A DNA stretch of 64,000 nt, from positions 143,052,294 through 143,116,293 of the forward strand of contig NC_069662.1 in NCBI RefSeq assembly GCF_027244095.1. The letters run 5' to 3'. Numbering within the stretch: position 1 is the stretch's first letter; each line of letters starts with the position of its first letter. Origin of the DNA: Hemicordylus capensis (Eukaryota > Chordata > Lepidosauria > Squamata > Cordylidae). The notes beneath the pieces were generated by a model. It saw only the letters and a list, made by a program, of their open reading frames with translations. It was not told where the DNA came from and made no database searches. Positions 1 through 12,678 of the stretch are shown here, piece by piece. Both the position numbers and the translations under genes were made by a program.

Positions 1-2200
1 AACGGTAAATCCTCGATACGTGCTTGAACTTCATGGGTTAAACCCAAGCAGCGTAGCCAGGCATGTCTATGAATAGCTATGGAGGTGGCTAAGAAGCGCA
101 TTCTGTGGAATGTCTAACTGCATGAAGTTACTGCTTTGCTAACTGGGCTGCTTCCCTGAGGAAAACCTTAACTGGGTCTTTCTTGTCAGGAGGAAGATGG
201 TCTAGGAAGGGGGCTAGGTGTTCCCAGAGAAAATGGTTGTAGCAAGCAGTGTATGCCTGGTAGTTGGTGATCCGAAGATGCAGAGTGGAGATAGCGTAGA
301 GACATCTGCCAAAGGTATCTAGCTTCTTACCCTCTTGATCTGGTGGGGTGGAAGCTGGGCACCCCCTATTTTTGGAGAAGAAGGACTCAACAACCACAGA
401 GTTAGGAGCCGGGTGTTTAAGAAGGAAGTTACCAGCCTGTTCATCCTGGGTATGGACTCTGTAAAAACTTTCGAGTTTCTTAGTAGGATGGGGTAGAGAT
501 GATGGCTTTTACCAGCAAGATTTTGTGATGTTCATGAGGGCGGAATTCATAGGAAGAGACACAGGAGTGCGTGTATCTGCCTCAATAAGACTAAAAAGAG
601 GATCAGAATCTGCCTTGGCCTGTTGTGAGAGCTGTACTCCGCAAGGAGTTAGCCATGCGAGAAATGTAGTCTGCATAAATCTTATTGTCCTCCGAGGGAG
701 AACTGGGTTTTAGGTCGGACAAGAGTTCATGTGGAGATGATCCAAGAGATGCCATATCCAAATGAGATGATTCGATATCAGGATCTTCATAGTCAGACTG
801 TTGATTAGATGAGTCACCCTCAACGAGGGTAGGCAGGCCAAGGTCCTTTGTGGTCTCGGGGAGGTTTTGACATCTAGTGTCAAAGTGAGTAGAGGTTGGA
901 GGGTGGGCTGGGTGATTTCGTGGTGGAATCCTTGGTGGCAGCAAAAAGGTTGATCTAGGTGGAGGAGGTGGTGGTCTTTGTGTGGCAGTGGACTATGAAT
1001 GAGGTATGGTAGTAGTAGGAGGCCGAGTTGTGGTTGGTGTTATGTTCTAAGTATTAGTTGTTATCCACTATCTTTGGTTCTAGTTATCATTCTTCCAACC
1101 ATTGTTCGGTTGGTTATCAGTATATATTTTCAGCTGTTATATTCTAATAAATGATTTTTCTAATACACTTTCTGTACCAGCCACGGGTGAGTTTTCCCCT
1201 TTTCTGTCTTTGCCTTGGTTTATTTCCATGACTGCCCTTGTTTTTGTTTGTGTTCCTTGGGTTCAAGCAGCTTGTTAGAGGTTAACTTGCACTTTTTCTT
1301 TTTGGCAGGAGGTTCAGGCAGTGGGGGAAGCTTCCACTTAAGAGGTTGTTCGGTGTCTGAAGCCTGTCATGGCTTCTTATTTTTTAGGGCTAGAGATGCC
1401 GTGGAGACCATCGGGTTCAATGTTGTTGGGATCGAAGTGGACGGTACAGTGGGAACGGATGGTACGGTGGGAATGGTCGATCTCAAGGACAAGGTAGGAG
1501 CCATAGGCTCTGAAGGCAATTTGGGTCCAGGCACTGAAGCGTCGGACAAGGTAGAAGGTATAGGGGGCTGTAAGCCCGAGCCTGGCAAGGAAGTGTTGAC
1601 CACTACCTGCATAGTAGAAGGCTGAGAGGCTGCCTCAGAAGATTTCAATGCCTGTTCCCCCTAGAGCCAAGATCTTAAACGGGAGGCTCGGTTCTTCTTA
1701 GCCTGTTTGGTGAACTTCACACAGTTTGTGCAGGTGTCTACTTTATGTGTCTCGCCGAGGCAAAAGAGGCAGCAATTGTGGAGGGGATCTTAGCCCTGCA
1801 GCTGACACACAGTTTAAAGACGACCTTGTTGGCCATAAGATGCAGGAATTCGGGGGGGAAACGCTGAGCCCCGAAAGGCGGGGCGGGGACACAATGGAAA
1901 GAAAAAAGCTAACTAACAGAGAGAAGAGATAACAAAATCAAAATAGAAAGAAAGAAAATATTAAGAAAGAGATTAAGAAGGATAATTACTTTGAAAAAGG
2001 CGTTTGGCTTGGAGCCACTCAAAGAGAAGTCAGACTGTCCGCAGACCAAGAAAGACTGGGGAGGGAATCACATGCAGCCGCATATCACCAGAGGGGGCGA
2101 GGCTACTGCCTAAATGCTATAGAAGGAATTTAGCTTGGAAAACCCCAACAAGGGCTCTGTGCAGGTGCAAAGCCCAATCGTGTAGAGCACAGAGACCACA
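1..2200 (-). mobile_element. DIRS-like retrotransposon fossil, gag end
   Basis: On the minus strand, separate stretches resemble the gag-like first protein of DIRS tyrosine-recombinase retrotransposons: a cysteine-rich start followed by a basic run ending in an Arg-rich helix (about 1680-1830), a Ser/Pro/Thr-rich middle (about 600-1650), and the helical capsid-like part (about 1-400). The reverse transcriptase, RNase H and recombinase parts would lie beyond the left edge. About 1930-2200 may be its 5' leader, which is less certain. The copy is clearly broken in several places and is an old fossil. It lies in ABI1 intron 1, in the same orientation as ABI1. Confidence 0.78.
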
Positions 2201-2211
2201 TCAAAGAACTA

Positions 2212-2272
2212 TGTACAACACTCTGGGCTCCTTGGAGGAAGAGCGGAATATAAATGTAAATAAATAAATAAG
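2212..2272 (+). repeat. Sauria SINE 3' tail fragment
   Basis: The stretch CTCTGGGCTCCTTGGAGGA followed by an AGCGG-ATATAAATG tail and AAATA repeats matches the 3' end of the complete Sauria SINE at 59695-59915. The tRNA-like head is absent, so this is a 5'-truncated copy or the tail of the partner LINE that shares this end. Confidence 0.65.
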
Positions 2273-2284
2273 AAACACCTGCCA

Positions 2285-2445
2285 TCACAGTTATAGCATT
2301 TGCCTCTTCAGACAGATGCTGCTGGAACCATGAGCAGAACCTGCAAGGGGGTGAATTACGTGCCCAGTGGGATTTCTGGCATGCTTTTGAAAGACTGTAC
2401 TCATGCCTTTTAAAACAAACCTCTGAATAGGGCTTGTGTGTCTAT
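2285..2445 (+). repeat. Degraded miniature DNA element related to 60741-60942
   Basis: The core GCCTCTTCAGAC followed by ATGCTGCTG, and then a gap, a GGGTGA and a GTGGGA block, lines up with the interior of the inverted-repeat element at 60741-60942. The terminal inverted repeats are no longer clear here, so class is inferred from the better copy. Confidence 0.5.
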
Positions 2446-2449
2446 CATT

Positions 2450-2879
2450 TACCACATCAGGTAGTATGGGCCTTAATCTTTGATGTATCCCAATATCAAG
2501 ATGACGATCCAAACACCAATACTGTCTTATACACCCTTTTTGTTACTAACAAGATGCATATCAGATTGTACCCTTCAGGACTGGCTGGTCATAAATACAA
2601 TTTTTAAACCATGGCTACAGCTGGATCAGGGTCATATGGCTACAAAGTTAAAGAAGAGAGTACATAAAATACAAACAACACTTTTTCAGACGAGTGTGGT
2701 TCAGCAGCAAACTGGTTCCTAATACTCATTATTTATCAGCATCTTATGCTATATTCATAAATGTCATATGACTTATGGATTCACAAACTTTTTTATTTTT
2801 ATTACCAATAGTATCCTTTAATGGGGAGACTCCAGCAGTTGTCCAGGATGATGATCTTAAAAAGCATATTTTGGAATTA
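2450..2879. other. Plain ABI1 intron sequence
   Basis: AT-rich sequence. No conserved exon, RNA gene or recognisable repeat was seen on either strand. Confidence 0.5.
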
Positions 2880-3072
2880 TCTGTTATAATTGTACTGTTT
2901 TTATGCTAGTGTTTTAATTTAATTTTTTTTTAAATCAGATTTGTTTTTATATTTTTAGCTCAATATTTTAAGGTGTCTTTTTTATAATCTTGTTTTTAAA
3001 TTTTATTGTGAACCGCCTTGGGATTTTCTTAATGAAAGGCAGGGTATAAATTTAACAATAAATAACTAAAAT
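2880..3072 (+). repeat. CR1/L2-type LINE 3' end
   Basis: Thymine-rich sequence leads into TTGTGAACCGCCTTGGG, a GGCAGGGTATAAAT block and an ATAAATAACTAAAATAAA tail. This GTAAACCGCC...GGTATAAAT plus (AATAA)n layout recurs at 50850-50911 and 55480-55556 and is the usual 3' end of squamate CR1/L2-like LINEs. Confidence 0.6.
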
Positions 3073-3120
3073 AAAATAAAAATAATTGTCACTGTCAAAT
3101 ATCTATTTAGGAAAGGGTTT

Positions 3121-3250
3121 CCTGTAATAGGAATTCCAAGTGTTGATGACTACAGCTCCCATAATCCCCAGCTGCAATGGTCAAAGGCCATTTGCAGCTG
3201 GTGATTGTGTGAGTTGTAGTCAACAGCATCTGGGATTCCCCGTTACACTG
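3121..3250. repeat. Palindromic hAT-type miniature element
   Basis: Two facing arms contain GACTACAGCTCCCATAATCC and its complement GAGTTGTAGTCAACA, around a centre CAGCTGCAATGG...CATTTGCAGCTG. It matches other palindromic copies at 13759-13880 and 27343-27482. The hAT assignment rests on the 8-bp target duplications of those sister copies. Confidence 0.65.
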
Positions 3251-3259
3251 GTCATTATT

Positions 3260-4625
3260 AGGCCAAGTGGAGACTGGAAGTCCTCATTCACCTTACTGGA
3301 GGCCAAGCAGTGAAAAGAGGGGATAGGCAGGACGGCAGGGGGGTGCCTAAGATGATTATATTTGGCCATCCTCCTACTGGGCCTCTGTGAGAACTTCCTG
3401 CTACCCCACCTGCACTACAACTTCAAGTAAGTGGTCTTTTCTATCTGATGCCACCTGACTGGCATCACAGGCCAAGCAGCTTCATGCTCTTCCCAGCACA
3501 CAACTGGGAGAATCATGCCTTTTGTATATGTACTAGGCCAGAACACCCCACTATATAGGAACATCTATATCCCAGGCAAAACATCAGGCTGAAGTCCTAA
3601 TGGAGATGGCTGAAAACCTAATCAAGGCAGGCAACACTTTCTTCGGGTTGTCTCTGTTTGTAGCAGAAAAACAGCAGCCAAAACTCTTTTTAAAAAAATC
3701 TGCCTGGCTGTAAATTAATTGCCTCACTTCATTCTATCTAGATATGTTTTTTTATCTATTTTCACAGTGCTGAAACCTGTAAAACAAGATTTGGAAATTT
3801 AAGACAGATTTGGAGTAATTTAGCTCTCCAATCTTCCCCCACCCATTAGTCAAATCCTAAAATCCCCACAGCATTTGCATTCACTTCCCTTTATTTATAT
3901 TCAGTTCCTCATGCCTTCCCACAGCCACAGCTGACACACACTTTTAATTTCCTCCGTACTGTAGATTCTTTGAACCTCACTGGCTCCTTTCAGTCCCTTC
4001 TACCCACATTCCCCTTTCATTCCTCTCAGATAAGTGCTGATTACCTAGAAGGCTTATCTGACCCAGAGGGCTAGGTACACTGCTATCGGGAATTCTGCTT
4101 GGCGGCTGCTTGCGTCACTGCACATGGTAGCCAGAAGCTACTTTCCAGTACAATACAATATTGGCAGCTTTCACTGCAGAGTCGGGGCAGAGGGATAGAA
4201 ATATGACTCAAGCCCATTTTTTCCAGGATTTGGACATACCCTTTGTCGCTTATCATTATTAAATTTAGGCTTTCAGAATAAGAACTGGCAGCCTGATGCC
4301 ACACTGGTCCAAGCAAAGAATGTAAGATGCCAAATGGAGGATCTTTCAGCATTTGGTGTCTCCAGCAGATTGCCATGTGCTTGGATTCAAAAAAGCAGCT
4401 GGAAGACAAAACCTGTTCCATTTCTCACTCAACAATGCAGAGGAGGTGACAGAAGACAGACACCCTCCTCTAGGATGGATACTGCTCGCTTTTCTCCAAA
4501 TGGGTGCCTCACGATTTTAAAAGAATTCCAAGGCCTCCATCACAGGCAATGTTGCGTCTGTTTCATGGGGCTAATGACTATTTCACTCATTGGTGGCAAC
4601 TCCCTGTTGAATGCACACTGAGTGG
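3260..4625. other. Plain ABI1 intron sequence
   Basis: No gene or clear repeat seen. The open frames around 4083-4621 are on both strands, overlap and have no recognisable domain, so they are taken as chance. Confidence 0.5.
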
Positions 4626-4629
4626 TTAA

Positions 4630-4850
4630 GTACACTTAGAATAAGAGAATTTGAGTTGGAAGGGTCCAGCCTCCTGCTCAGGGCAGGAATCTGCAATAGC
4701 TTCCTCTGACAGGCAGCTGTCCAGTCTGCTTGAAAACCTACTATGAGGCAGACAGTTCCACTGCTGAACAAGTTAGGAAATTCAGAACTAATACATGACC
4801 TAGGTTTGTCCAAAAAAGAGGGAGGGTCTCTGATGGGCAATACAGGCACT
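4630..4850 (+). repeat. Old amniote interspersed repeat (CR1-like)
   Basis: The pattern GAGTTGGAAGGGTCCAGCC, a CTGCTCAGGGCAGGAATC block, CAGGCAGCTGTCCAGTCTGC and TTCCACTGCTGAACAAG is that of a dispersed reptile repeat. I am confident it is a repeat, less so of its class. Confidence 0.5.
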
Positions 4851-4865
4851 CATTGATCTGTTACA

Positions 4866-5080
4866 TTTTTATCCCTCTCTTCCTTCAATAAACTCAAAGA
4901 AATGGACATATCCCTCCCTCCATTTTACCTGAACACTGATATTCAGATTAGGTTAAGAGAAGGACTTCCCAAAGGTCACCCAATGGACCTCATATCTGAG
5001 CATGGGTTTGAAACTGTCTCCCCAGTCCCAATCCTACACTCTAACCACTGCCCCATACTGGCTCTCATACCTTTGTTGAA
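4866..5080 (-). repeat. Sauria-type SINE, minus orientation
   Basis: Read on the minus strand it starts with a tRNA-like head containing CAGTATGGGGCAGTGGTTAG and a box-B-like GTTTCAAACCCAT region, then the AGCCTAACC / TTACTT body and the GAAGGAAGAGAGGGATAAAA tail. This is the same plan as the Sauria SINE at 59695-59915, but more diverged. Confidence 0.65.
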
Positions 5081-5084
5081 TTCA

Positions 5085-6875
5085 CACTTGCACTTTTAGG
5101 TACACATCAAAACAAATGCATGGGTGAAAGGGCTCTATGCAGAACCCTTAATGCAAAATGCTTTGCTGCTACAAAATATGCTAAATTAGTTTATTAAATG
5201 CACCATGCATCTACTTTATAGTAGTGCATCTTGAACTGCGTTTACTACTTTCCATAGGATTGCCTGAGAAAGATGGGACAGAAACATCCCTGTAATTCTA
5301 CAAGCATGCAAATTCACTGAAACCACCACTGGCAGGGATTTTCTTCCCAACCCCCAGCGTATGCATGCATGAAACCACACACACACACCCCACAATGCCT
5401 TGTGTGGCACATTCTCTAATCCTGGGGCAGCACTACCACAGACACTGACACTACTAGCAAGTCAATCCCCTAGAGAAGTAATCTCTACACTAGTCCAACT
5501 GCAGAACAGATGGCTTTGTACAACTGCTGGTATAACTCTGTCTTACACTAAAAATCAAATCAGTATTATCAACTTGTTTATCACTTTATACTGAATTGGG
5601 CTAAACCCACATAAAGCAGCTAAATTAGGTATTAGCCTAAAAAATGCTACTCAGCTTCTCCTTGTGCACCTTAGCACTGGGCAACACCTTTTTTGCCTCA
5701 TTCAAACTACTGTACACCAATTACTGACATCCCACTTTGCTTTAAGAGATTGTGTATGTGCATGCTTAGATGAATTAATGTTAGCTAGAAACTTTCCCAC
5801 ATTGGGGTAAAGCATATGTGCTTAGCAGCTATTTGAGAACAACACATAATACCATACAGGTTTGCCAAAGTTTTGCTCCAGCAGACGGGAGAATTAAAAA
5901 AAAACACAAACAGGTCAAAACATGTGCTGTGGTTACCACACCACTGTATTTGTCATCTTTGCCATGAGTAAAACCAAAAGCAACCTCGCCTTTTTCAAGC
6001 ATTTGTATCAACAGCCTTCTTTGGGTGGAGTCAGAGAACTCTCAAGAAGAAAGGGTTTAACCCTTAATACTGCAAACGTTTTAAAAAGAAGATCAAACTT
6101 TAGTTGCAGGCAGTACCAAGGGTAAAAACCTATTCTCCTTTTTTATCATTTTCTGGGGGGAAATCCTAGTATAGCTTAAAGAGGAAAAGTAACAGTTGTT
6201 TGCAAAATAATACCCAGACTAAAATTGTAGTTTGGCAAACCACTTTGTAGACACTTCTTCCTTGTTGCAAAATTATGAAAAAATCTTGTCAGCTGTTGCT
6301 AGATACAGCATTATCATCAATGTGGGTACAGTTTAGCAGACTTCTGCTGATATTATTCTACCACAGTAAGGTTTGCATACAGTATATCCAAAATCCATGT
6401 TAGCTCCCCATTAAACTAAAGTAGAAACATGCACGGTAGATTCCTCACACTCCTGAGATGGATCCATGCGAAAATTACCAGCACAGACACATTAGCAGTG
6501 AAGTAAGTACTTTTTGTTCCTTTGGAAGACACCATTCCTGTAATCTGTTCTCTGTCTAGTCTGTGGAGTCACAAACAGCCAAGGATAGCTTTCCCCTGGG
6601 TGCGGGTGGGTGTTCTTTCCTGTACTGTTCTCACATTAGATAGCTTGTAGACTCTTCCCGAGCTGTTAACTGCTAGATAAGTTTCAGAGTCCAATGTTAG
6701 CATTATGTTCTCCTGAGTATTTATAGACGCAACGGGGGGGGGGACGACACCAAAATGATGCAAACCAATATTTATCAGAAGATCTCAATTGTGATCCATT
6801 GAGATCACATATTGTGAGCTCAAAGCTCTTCCTCAGGAGAATAATTTTTAATTACAGAAGCTAAGAGGTGGCCTT
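5085..6875. other. Plain ABI1 intron sequence
   Basis: No exon, RNA gene or identified repeat. A short G run lies near 6733-6741. Small open frames here have no recognisable domain. Confidence 0.45.
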
Positions 6876-6879
6876 GGCA

Positions 6880-7095
6880 CTGGGGGGGAAAAAGGATCTA
6901 GGAGCCAGCCCAAAACTTAAGGGCCAGACAACTGACACGTGGCAAAATTACTGGACTTAGTAACAGACATTGTGATGGGAGGGGAGGGGAGGGAAGGGTC
7001 AATGGGCTTATCTTTATCCCCTTTACAATTAGTGTACTTGAACAGAAGCAGAGCTGCCTGGAACAGAAATATTTTATTAAATAACTACCTCCTGA
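6880..7095 (-). repeat. Unclassified dispersed repeat, copy 1
   Basis: On the minus strand the order is TTTAATAAAA, CAGGCAGCTCTG, TGTAAAGGGGATAAAGA, CCCCTCCC, ACAATGTC, CAGTAATTTTGCC and GGCTCCTAGATCC. The same order and spacing occur on the plus strand at 10030-10215, so this is a dispersed family. No terminal repeats are visible. Confidence 0.5.
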
Positions 7096-7251
7096 ATAGC
7101 CTGGTCTAGGCAACATGGGTAAATGTCCAAGCACCCTGGCTCCCAGAAATTTGTCAAGACCTGCCTTGGAGAGAGGTCAGGTGGTTGTACCAGGACATCC
7201 TTGCTCTGGAGATATTTAAGATGACCTACCAGGCAGAGGGCCACCCCGACC

Positions 7252-7480
7252 CCCACCTAATGGTGCTGCGGAGAAATGACTTGACTAGCAAGCCAGAGGT
7301 TGCCCGTTCAAAACCCCGCTGGTACCTACTGTATATCGGGCAGCAGCAATATAGGAAGATGCTAAAGACATCATCTCTCATACTGCATGAGAGGAGGCAA
7401 TTATAAACGCTTCCTGTATTCTACCAAAGACAACCACAGGGCTCTGTGGGCACCAGGACTCAACTGCACACTTTATATTT
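7252..7480 (+). repeat. tRNA-derived SINE (family C), first of a pair
   Basis: A tRNA-like head (GAGAAATGACTTGACTAGCA, box B like GTTCAAAACCC) is followed by the family body TATCGGGCAGCAGC, CATCATCTC and CTGTATTCTACCAAAGACAA and ends CTGTGGGCACCAGGACTC. Further copies lie at 7488-7712, 27648-28685 (split) and 29792-30049. Confidence 0.75.
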
Positions 7481-7487
7481 ACCAGGC

Positions 7488-7712
7488 AGAGGTTGCCAGT
7501 TCAAACCCCCGCTGGTATGTTTCCCAGACTATGGGAAACACCTATATCGGGCAGCCACAACATAGGAAGACGCTGAAAGGCATCATCTCATACTACACGG
7601 GAGGAGGCAATGGTAAACCCATTCTGTATTCTACCAAAGACAACCACAGGGCTCTGTGGTCACCAGGAGTTGACACTGACTCGATGGCACATTTTACTTT
7701 ACTTTACCAGGC
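7488..7712 (+). repeat. tRNA-derived SINE (family C), second of a pair
   Basis: Begins inside the family C head (GGCAGAGGTTGCCAGTTCAA), keeps the full body and the GACTCGATGGCACATTTTAC end. TACCAGGCAGAGG occurs before the first copy (about 7225) and again at the start of this one, and TACCAGGC follows its end, so the pair looks like a local duplication or two insertions at one site. Confidence 0.72.
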
Positions 7713-7714
7713 TC

Positions 7715-8480
7715 TAGTAAATATCAACCATACATTTAAGTCACTGGGCAGCCTAAACAGTGGGTTTAATTTCCTACACACCTAGAAGTAAAACATGTTG
7801 AACTGTTCCAAACAATTGACCTATTGGATGGCTAGTGAATAGCCCATCCCTCCCCAAGGGCTCAGGATAGGCAACAGCAACTATACTCAAGTGACATTTT
7901 CTCACCTCCAACAATACTACTTGATATGTGCACTTTTTAAATAAGTACTCCATATATTATTTCAATACTGTAATCTTTGAAACAAACCTCAAACTGTCAG
8001 TCTTAACTTCCAGATTATACAGATGGGAGACTTGCTGAGAGCTCCCTCTTACTCACTTTGCTACATCAGATGAAGTACATCCTACACAAGTTTCCAACGC
8101 AACTTCCCCTATGGCCATGACCAACAACAGCCACGAGTTGGTTTTTGGAAAAGCTATTTAGGAAATTGGAACTGCCAACATGCAACATCCAAAGCTACTC
8201 GGAATCAGTCCCTCCTTTTAGAATGTATCACAGCGGCTGACATCCCCACTAATGAACTGGGCTTTGAGGGACTACCAGCCAGTGTGTTTAGGTTCCCAAA
8301 AATCAATGGGAACTGTGTTGGTCCATTAGAAACAAGCCAAAAGCCTACAGTCTAAAAGCACCTTTATAAGCACCAAGAAAAACGACACCAAGTTGCAAGC
8401 AGCAAATCTTCAAGTGCTCCAGAAGTCTTCATCAGGCTGGATGTTAAGCAAAGCAAATGCAGAGGCTGGTTATAGTGGTA
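7715..8480. other. Plain ABI1 intron sequence
   Basis: Nothing recognised beyond simple sequence. Confidence 0.4.
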
Positions 8481-8482
8481 GA

Positions 8483-8562
8483 CAGTGTTCCCTCTAACAG
8501 GGATTCCCAGATGTTGTTGACTACAATTCCCACAATCCCCAAGCAAAAGCTATTGCACTTTA
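8483..8562 (+). repeat. Half of a palindromic hAT miniature element
   Basis: Starts CAGTGTTCCCTCTAACAGGG, then GATGTTGTTGACTACAATTC and CCACAATCCCCAAGC, as in the intact copies. Only the left arm and centre remain. Confidence 0.65.
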
Positions 8563-8564
8563 TG

Positions 8565-10025
8565 GGAAAAACCATACCATGAGGAGAACGCGGTGTGATC
8601 ATGGTAATTTGTGCATGTTTAAACATGCCTCTGAACCCTAATCATATAGAAAGAGGAGAGCTCATAGCAAAAGAGTGCACAGAAGAAGAAATAACCTTCC
8701 CCAAACCCACTGCTTGCTTCCCCCATAGTCTTTCTTGCCAAGAGGTTTTGTCACAGCTGGGATCAATAAATCCTAGGTGCCAGGGTGCATGGGACTTGAG
8801 TCATTTCGCCCAGAGAGGGAAAGCTAATCAGTTATTGCTTCACAGCAATTCTACCCCGCCTCCCGGGGCCAGAGTCTGCTGTTGCCACTCCTGCTCATCT
8901 TCCCTGTTACAATGCCCATCCTACCACTGAACCCTCTAAAGCATGTGCACACTCACAAGTATTCTGATGTCCGCTCAGTTAATTTTAGATCCTGCTCCAG
9001 TTGAATTAGGAAGGCCCCAGTCTGAATGCATGTGCGCACACAGTGCCTTGATACTGCCACCCAGAACAAAATTCATTCCACACATAGATGACAAAAATTA
9101 AGAGGGACCACTGCCTCCTACCTCCTCTTTTCCCTCCGAGTCCTCCTGGGAAAGCCCTCCTTCAGTTTTACATGGAGACAAACAGGTCTCCTTCCCGTTT
9201 TGCATGGAGCAGACAGATTGCAAGCGAGATAGCTGCCACTTGAAGTAGGCAAGGAGGACACTATGTTGGAGGGAGCAATGGCAGGCAGGACATACCAATT
9301 ACTGCAGCTTTGGAGGAGGAGGGGGGGTGGAGAGCACACATGCTTGCTGGCTGGGAGCAGGGCTGTGGAAACAGACAGGCTTGCTGCTGCTGCATGGAAA
9401 AAAGGAAGTTCGGGGCTGTGCATTCCTTTTCCACTGGAAAAGGGCCCCTCCTGCCTGCACCTCCTGGGTTGCAAGTTGACACCTGCCACTGCTGCTGTTC
9501 CAGCTTTGTGCCTTCTGTGACTCATTGGCACCAGCACTCCTGCTTGAGAAGGAGCAACCGGCTCACTTGCCTGCTAGCCTGACCATCACCACTGTCATTT
9601 TTTTGCTCCTGGAAAGGTACTGCTGGGTCATGTGGTGTATGAAGCCAGAATGGCAGTGGTGATGGGAGCAGCGCAAGGTATCCGAATGTGCCCCAAGAGG
9701 AGGAGACAAGAAGGGAAAGGGGGTGGGGGCTTCTTACTCAAGGTAATGTTTTACCTCCACTTTAAACAACAATTCTTTTGCTGAACCCAAAAGAAAGAAA
9801 TGTGAATACTTTCCCTATTGACTGAAGATACCCATCTTCCACCTTTCCCACAGTGCACAATTTTCCAGTTTCTTCAGGAGGGTATGCTTCAGTAATGCAC
9901 TTTCAAAATACGATATGCAGTTTTAGAATTTAAGTTGTTAAAAATGTATGGGATCTGTTGTCCCCCATCCCCCGCTTCATACAAGTGTGTTGTCATCGGT
10001 CCTCCTGGCTAGGACATTAAGAAGC
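8565..10025. other. ABI1 intron, moderately GC-rich, unidentified
   Basis: 9100-9730 is richer in G and C than its surroundings and has overlapping open frames on both strands, but no domain, splice-site pattern or repeat terminus that I can support. Confidence 0.4.
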
Positions 10026-10029
10026 AGAG

Positions 10030-10215
10030 TTTAATAAAAAAATTATTTGATCCAGGTGGTCCTGTTTCTATTTCAAGTATGTTTTGTAAAAGGGATAAAG
10101 AGCAGCATATTTACCCTCCCCACCCCACAATGTCCCTTCACCAAGTTACTGTCCCTTCCAGTAACTTCATCAGCTGTCTGTTATCTGGCTCCTACATCCA
10201 ATGAAAGTTTGTCAA
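10030..10215 (+). repeat. Unclassified dispersed repeat, copy 2
   Basis: Plus-strand copy of the family at 6880-7095: TTTAATAAAA, CCAGGTGGTCCTG, TTGTAAAAGGGATAAAGA, CCCCACAATGTCCC, CCAGTAACTTCATCAGC and TGGCTCCTACATCC occur in the same order. Confidence 0.5.
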
Positions 10216-10219
10216 AGCC

Positions 10220-11850
10220 TGTCTCATAGTCAAGCAAGTACATGGTGTCAATGCTTGCCTGAGAAGACCACCAAGGAGAACAGATTATGGAGAGACACAT
10301 TGCAGAATATTTCTGCACTCATGCATCCATGCACCCCTTTTAATGCACAAAGGTATTCTCCCTTCAGCCCACCACTTCTATATGTTTGGAGCAGATCCAT
10401 GTTTAAACACACAGATCTGAAAAATAAGAACTAGTTTGGCCCTTACATCGGCCACAGAAAAAGTTACAGGAAAAGATGACAAAGAAGCATGTGAAGTGCA
10501 AACAATGAGATGGGTAGAGAGATTGCCATATTTCTCCCAGAATGCAGTGCACACCACAGTGAAGTCAAAGGAAGTCAGGAATTAATTGCGGCAGAACTTT
10601 GTACACAGACACTAGAGAAGGTAAGTATGTGCTTGGGAACAGTAAAGCACTGATGGTAGCTTGGCACCACACTACTTCTGTATAGTGTTTTTTTTAAATG
10701 CAAAATTATTAAGTTTTCCCAAAAATTTTCTCCCAGAGAAAAGCACGGAGTGTGCAAAGATATTCCATGAGGACTGTATGTTCATTAGAGGTACATACAC
10801 CTGTATTGCTATGGAGATCATTTTTAAAGACAAAAATAGTTTTGTAGCAACCATATACAAAGAGGGTTGTAGGGAAGCTAACAAACAGTATCTGGAATTA
10901 AAATATTATTTCCTCCCCAAATATCTAGAAGGCTTGACTCACTGTGGTTCTAAAAATACTGCTATACAGTGTTTGAATTATGAAAGAAGGAGGTCCATCC
11001 ATTTTAGAGGAATATCAGTAGACACCCAAATATCATGCTCTCTTTTTACTGGCTGTGAACCTGCAATTCCACTTCTCTCACACAGACTGATCATTTCAGC
11101 AGTCTCATATCACCACAGCATCATGCCAGGTACGCAATTCATTTAGCCTAAGCAAGAATTACATGCCAAGTATTAAAGAAACAACATTTTAACAGATAAT
11201 TCACTTACATTCTCTAATTACATTAAATCAATTTTTGCATGCCCACACACACTCATGCATATACTAGAGAAAGCTTTCCCCCCTTCCTTCAAAAATGTTG
11301 GATTTCTTCACGTTGCTACACTGGCAAGCCAAGCAATTCTTCACAGTCTGCTTGAGTGTTCTTGCACTACCTTCATGTAGACATATATGAAAAACAGGAA
11401 GAAAGAATCTCTCACCTTGCCCGCCCACCCCCCCAAAAAAACCTCGGTAAGAAGTCTGATGTAATGCTCTCGGAACCCAGCTCTTTCGAACAGCTTTTTC
11501 ACACACACACACGATCAGAATCGAGAAGGGAAACTAATGCAGAGGAACACAGAATGAGGAAATCAGTGTGAAGAAGATCAACATGCAACTCGCTAGGCAA
11601 GCCCTGATTAAATGCCTGTACTCTCTTTCCCCAACAACCCCTGCCTCTACAGACACAAAACACAAGAGAGGGGTCTGCATACTGTGCCTCATAATCAATC
11701 ATCATCAAAGACACACCTTCCGATCTTAACTGACAAAATAATCACCCTCCCATTTGCCTCTTTCGGAAGAGGCAGGCTGAGGGGGAGCTGGCTTGCGAGG
11801 TGGGGGTAGGGGAAGGCTGAGAAGGAAGCGAGGAAGCCTCGTTTGGTTCA
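10220..11850. other. Plain ABI1 intron sequence
   Basis: No exon or repeat recognised. The open frame at 10661-11146 has no familiar domain and no splice-site support. Confidence 0.45.
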
Positions 11851-12104
11851 AAACTTTAAAGGGAAAAGCCGAGCGAAGCATGCAGCGTCAGGCGAGCGAT
11901 ACAATGTCTCCGAGGTTGCTCGGGCTGGCTGGGTGTTTCTCCCTCTTGTAACAGTCATTGCCCACTTCCTGTGTGTGTGAGCGAGTAAGTACGAGAGCGA
12001 GCGAGAGAGTGGCTCCTTTCCCCCTTCCCCTGCCATTAAGGCGAGCGAGGGAGGAAGCGGTGAAGGCAAGGAGGGAGGCTACTCCAGAAAGCACACACCA
12101 CGAG

Positions 12105-12650
<546 letters not shown>

Positions 12651-12678
12651 AACCTGAAAGGTTTTCCTAGGATGAAAA

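Noticed and set aside
10661-11146. 161-codon open frame as a gene
   Set aside because: No known domain, no splice-site logic, low-complexity drift, and an opposite-strand frame of similar quality.
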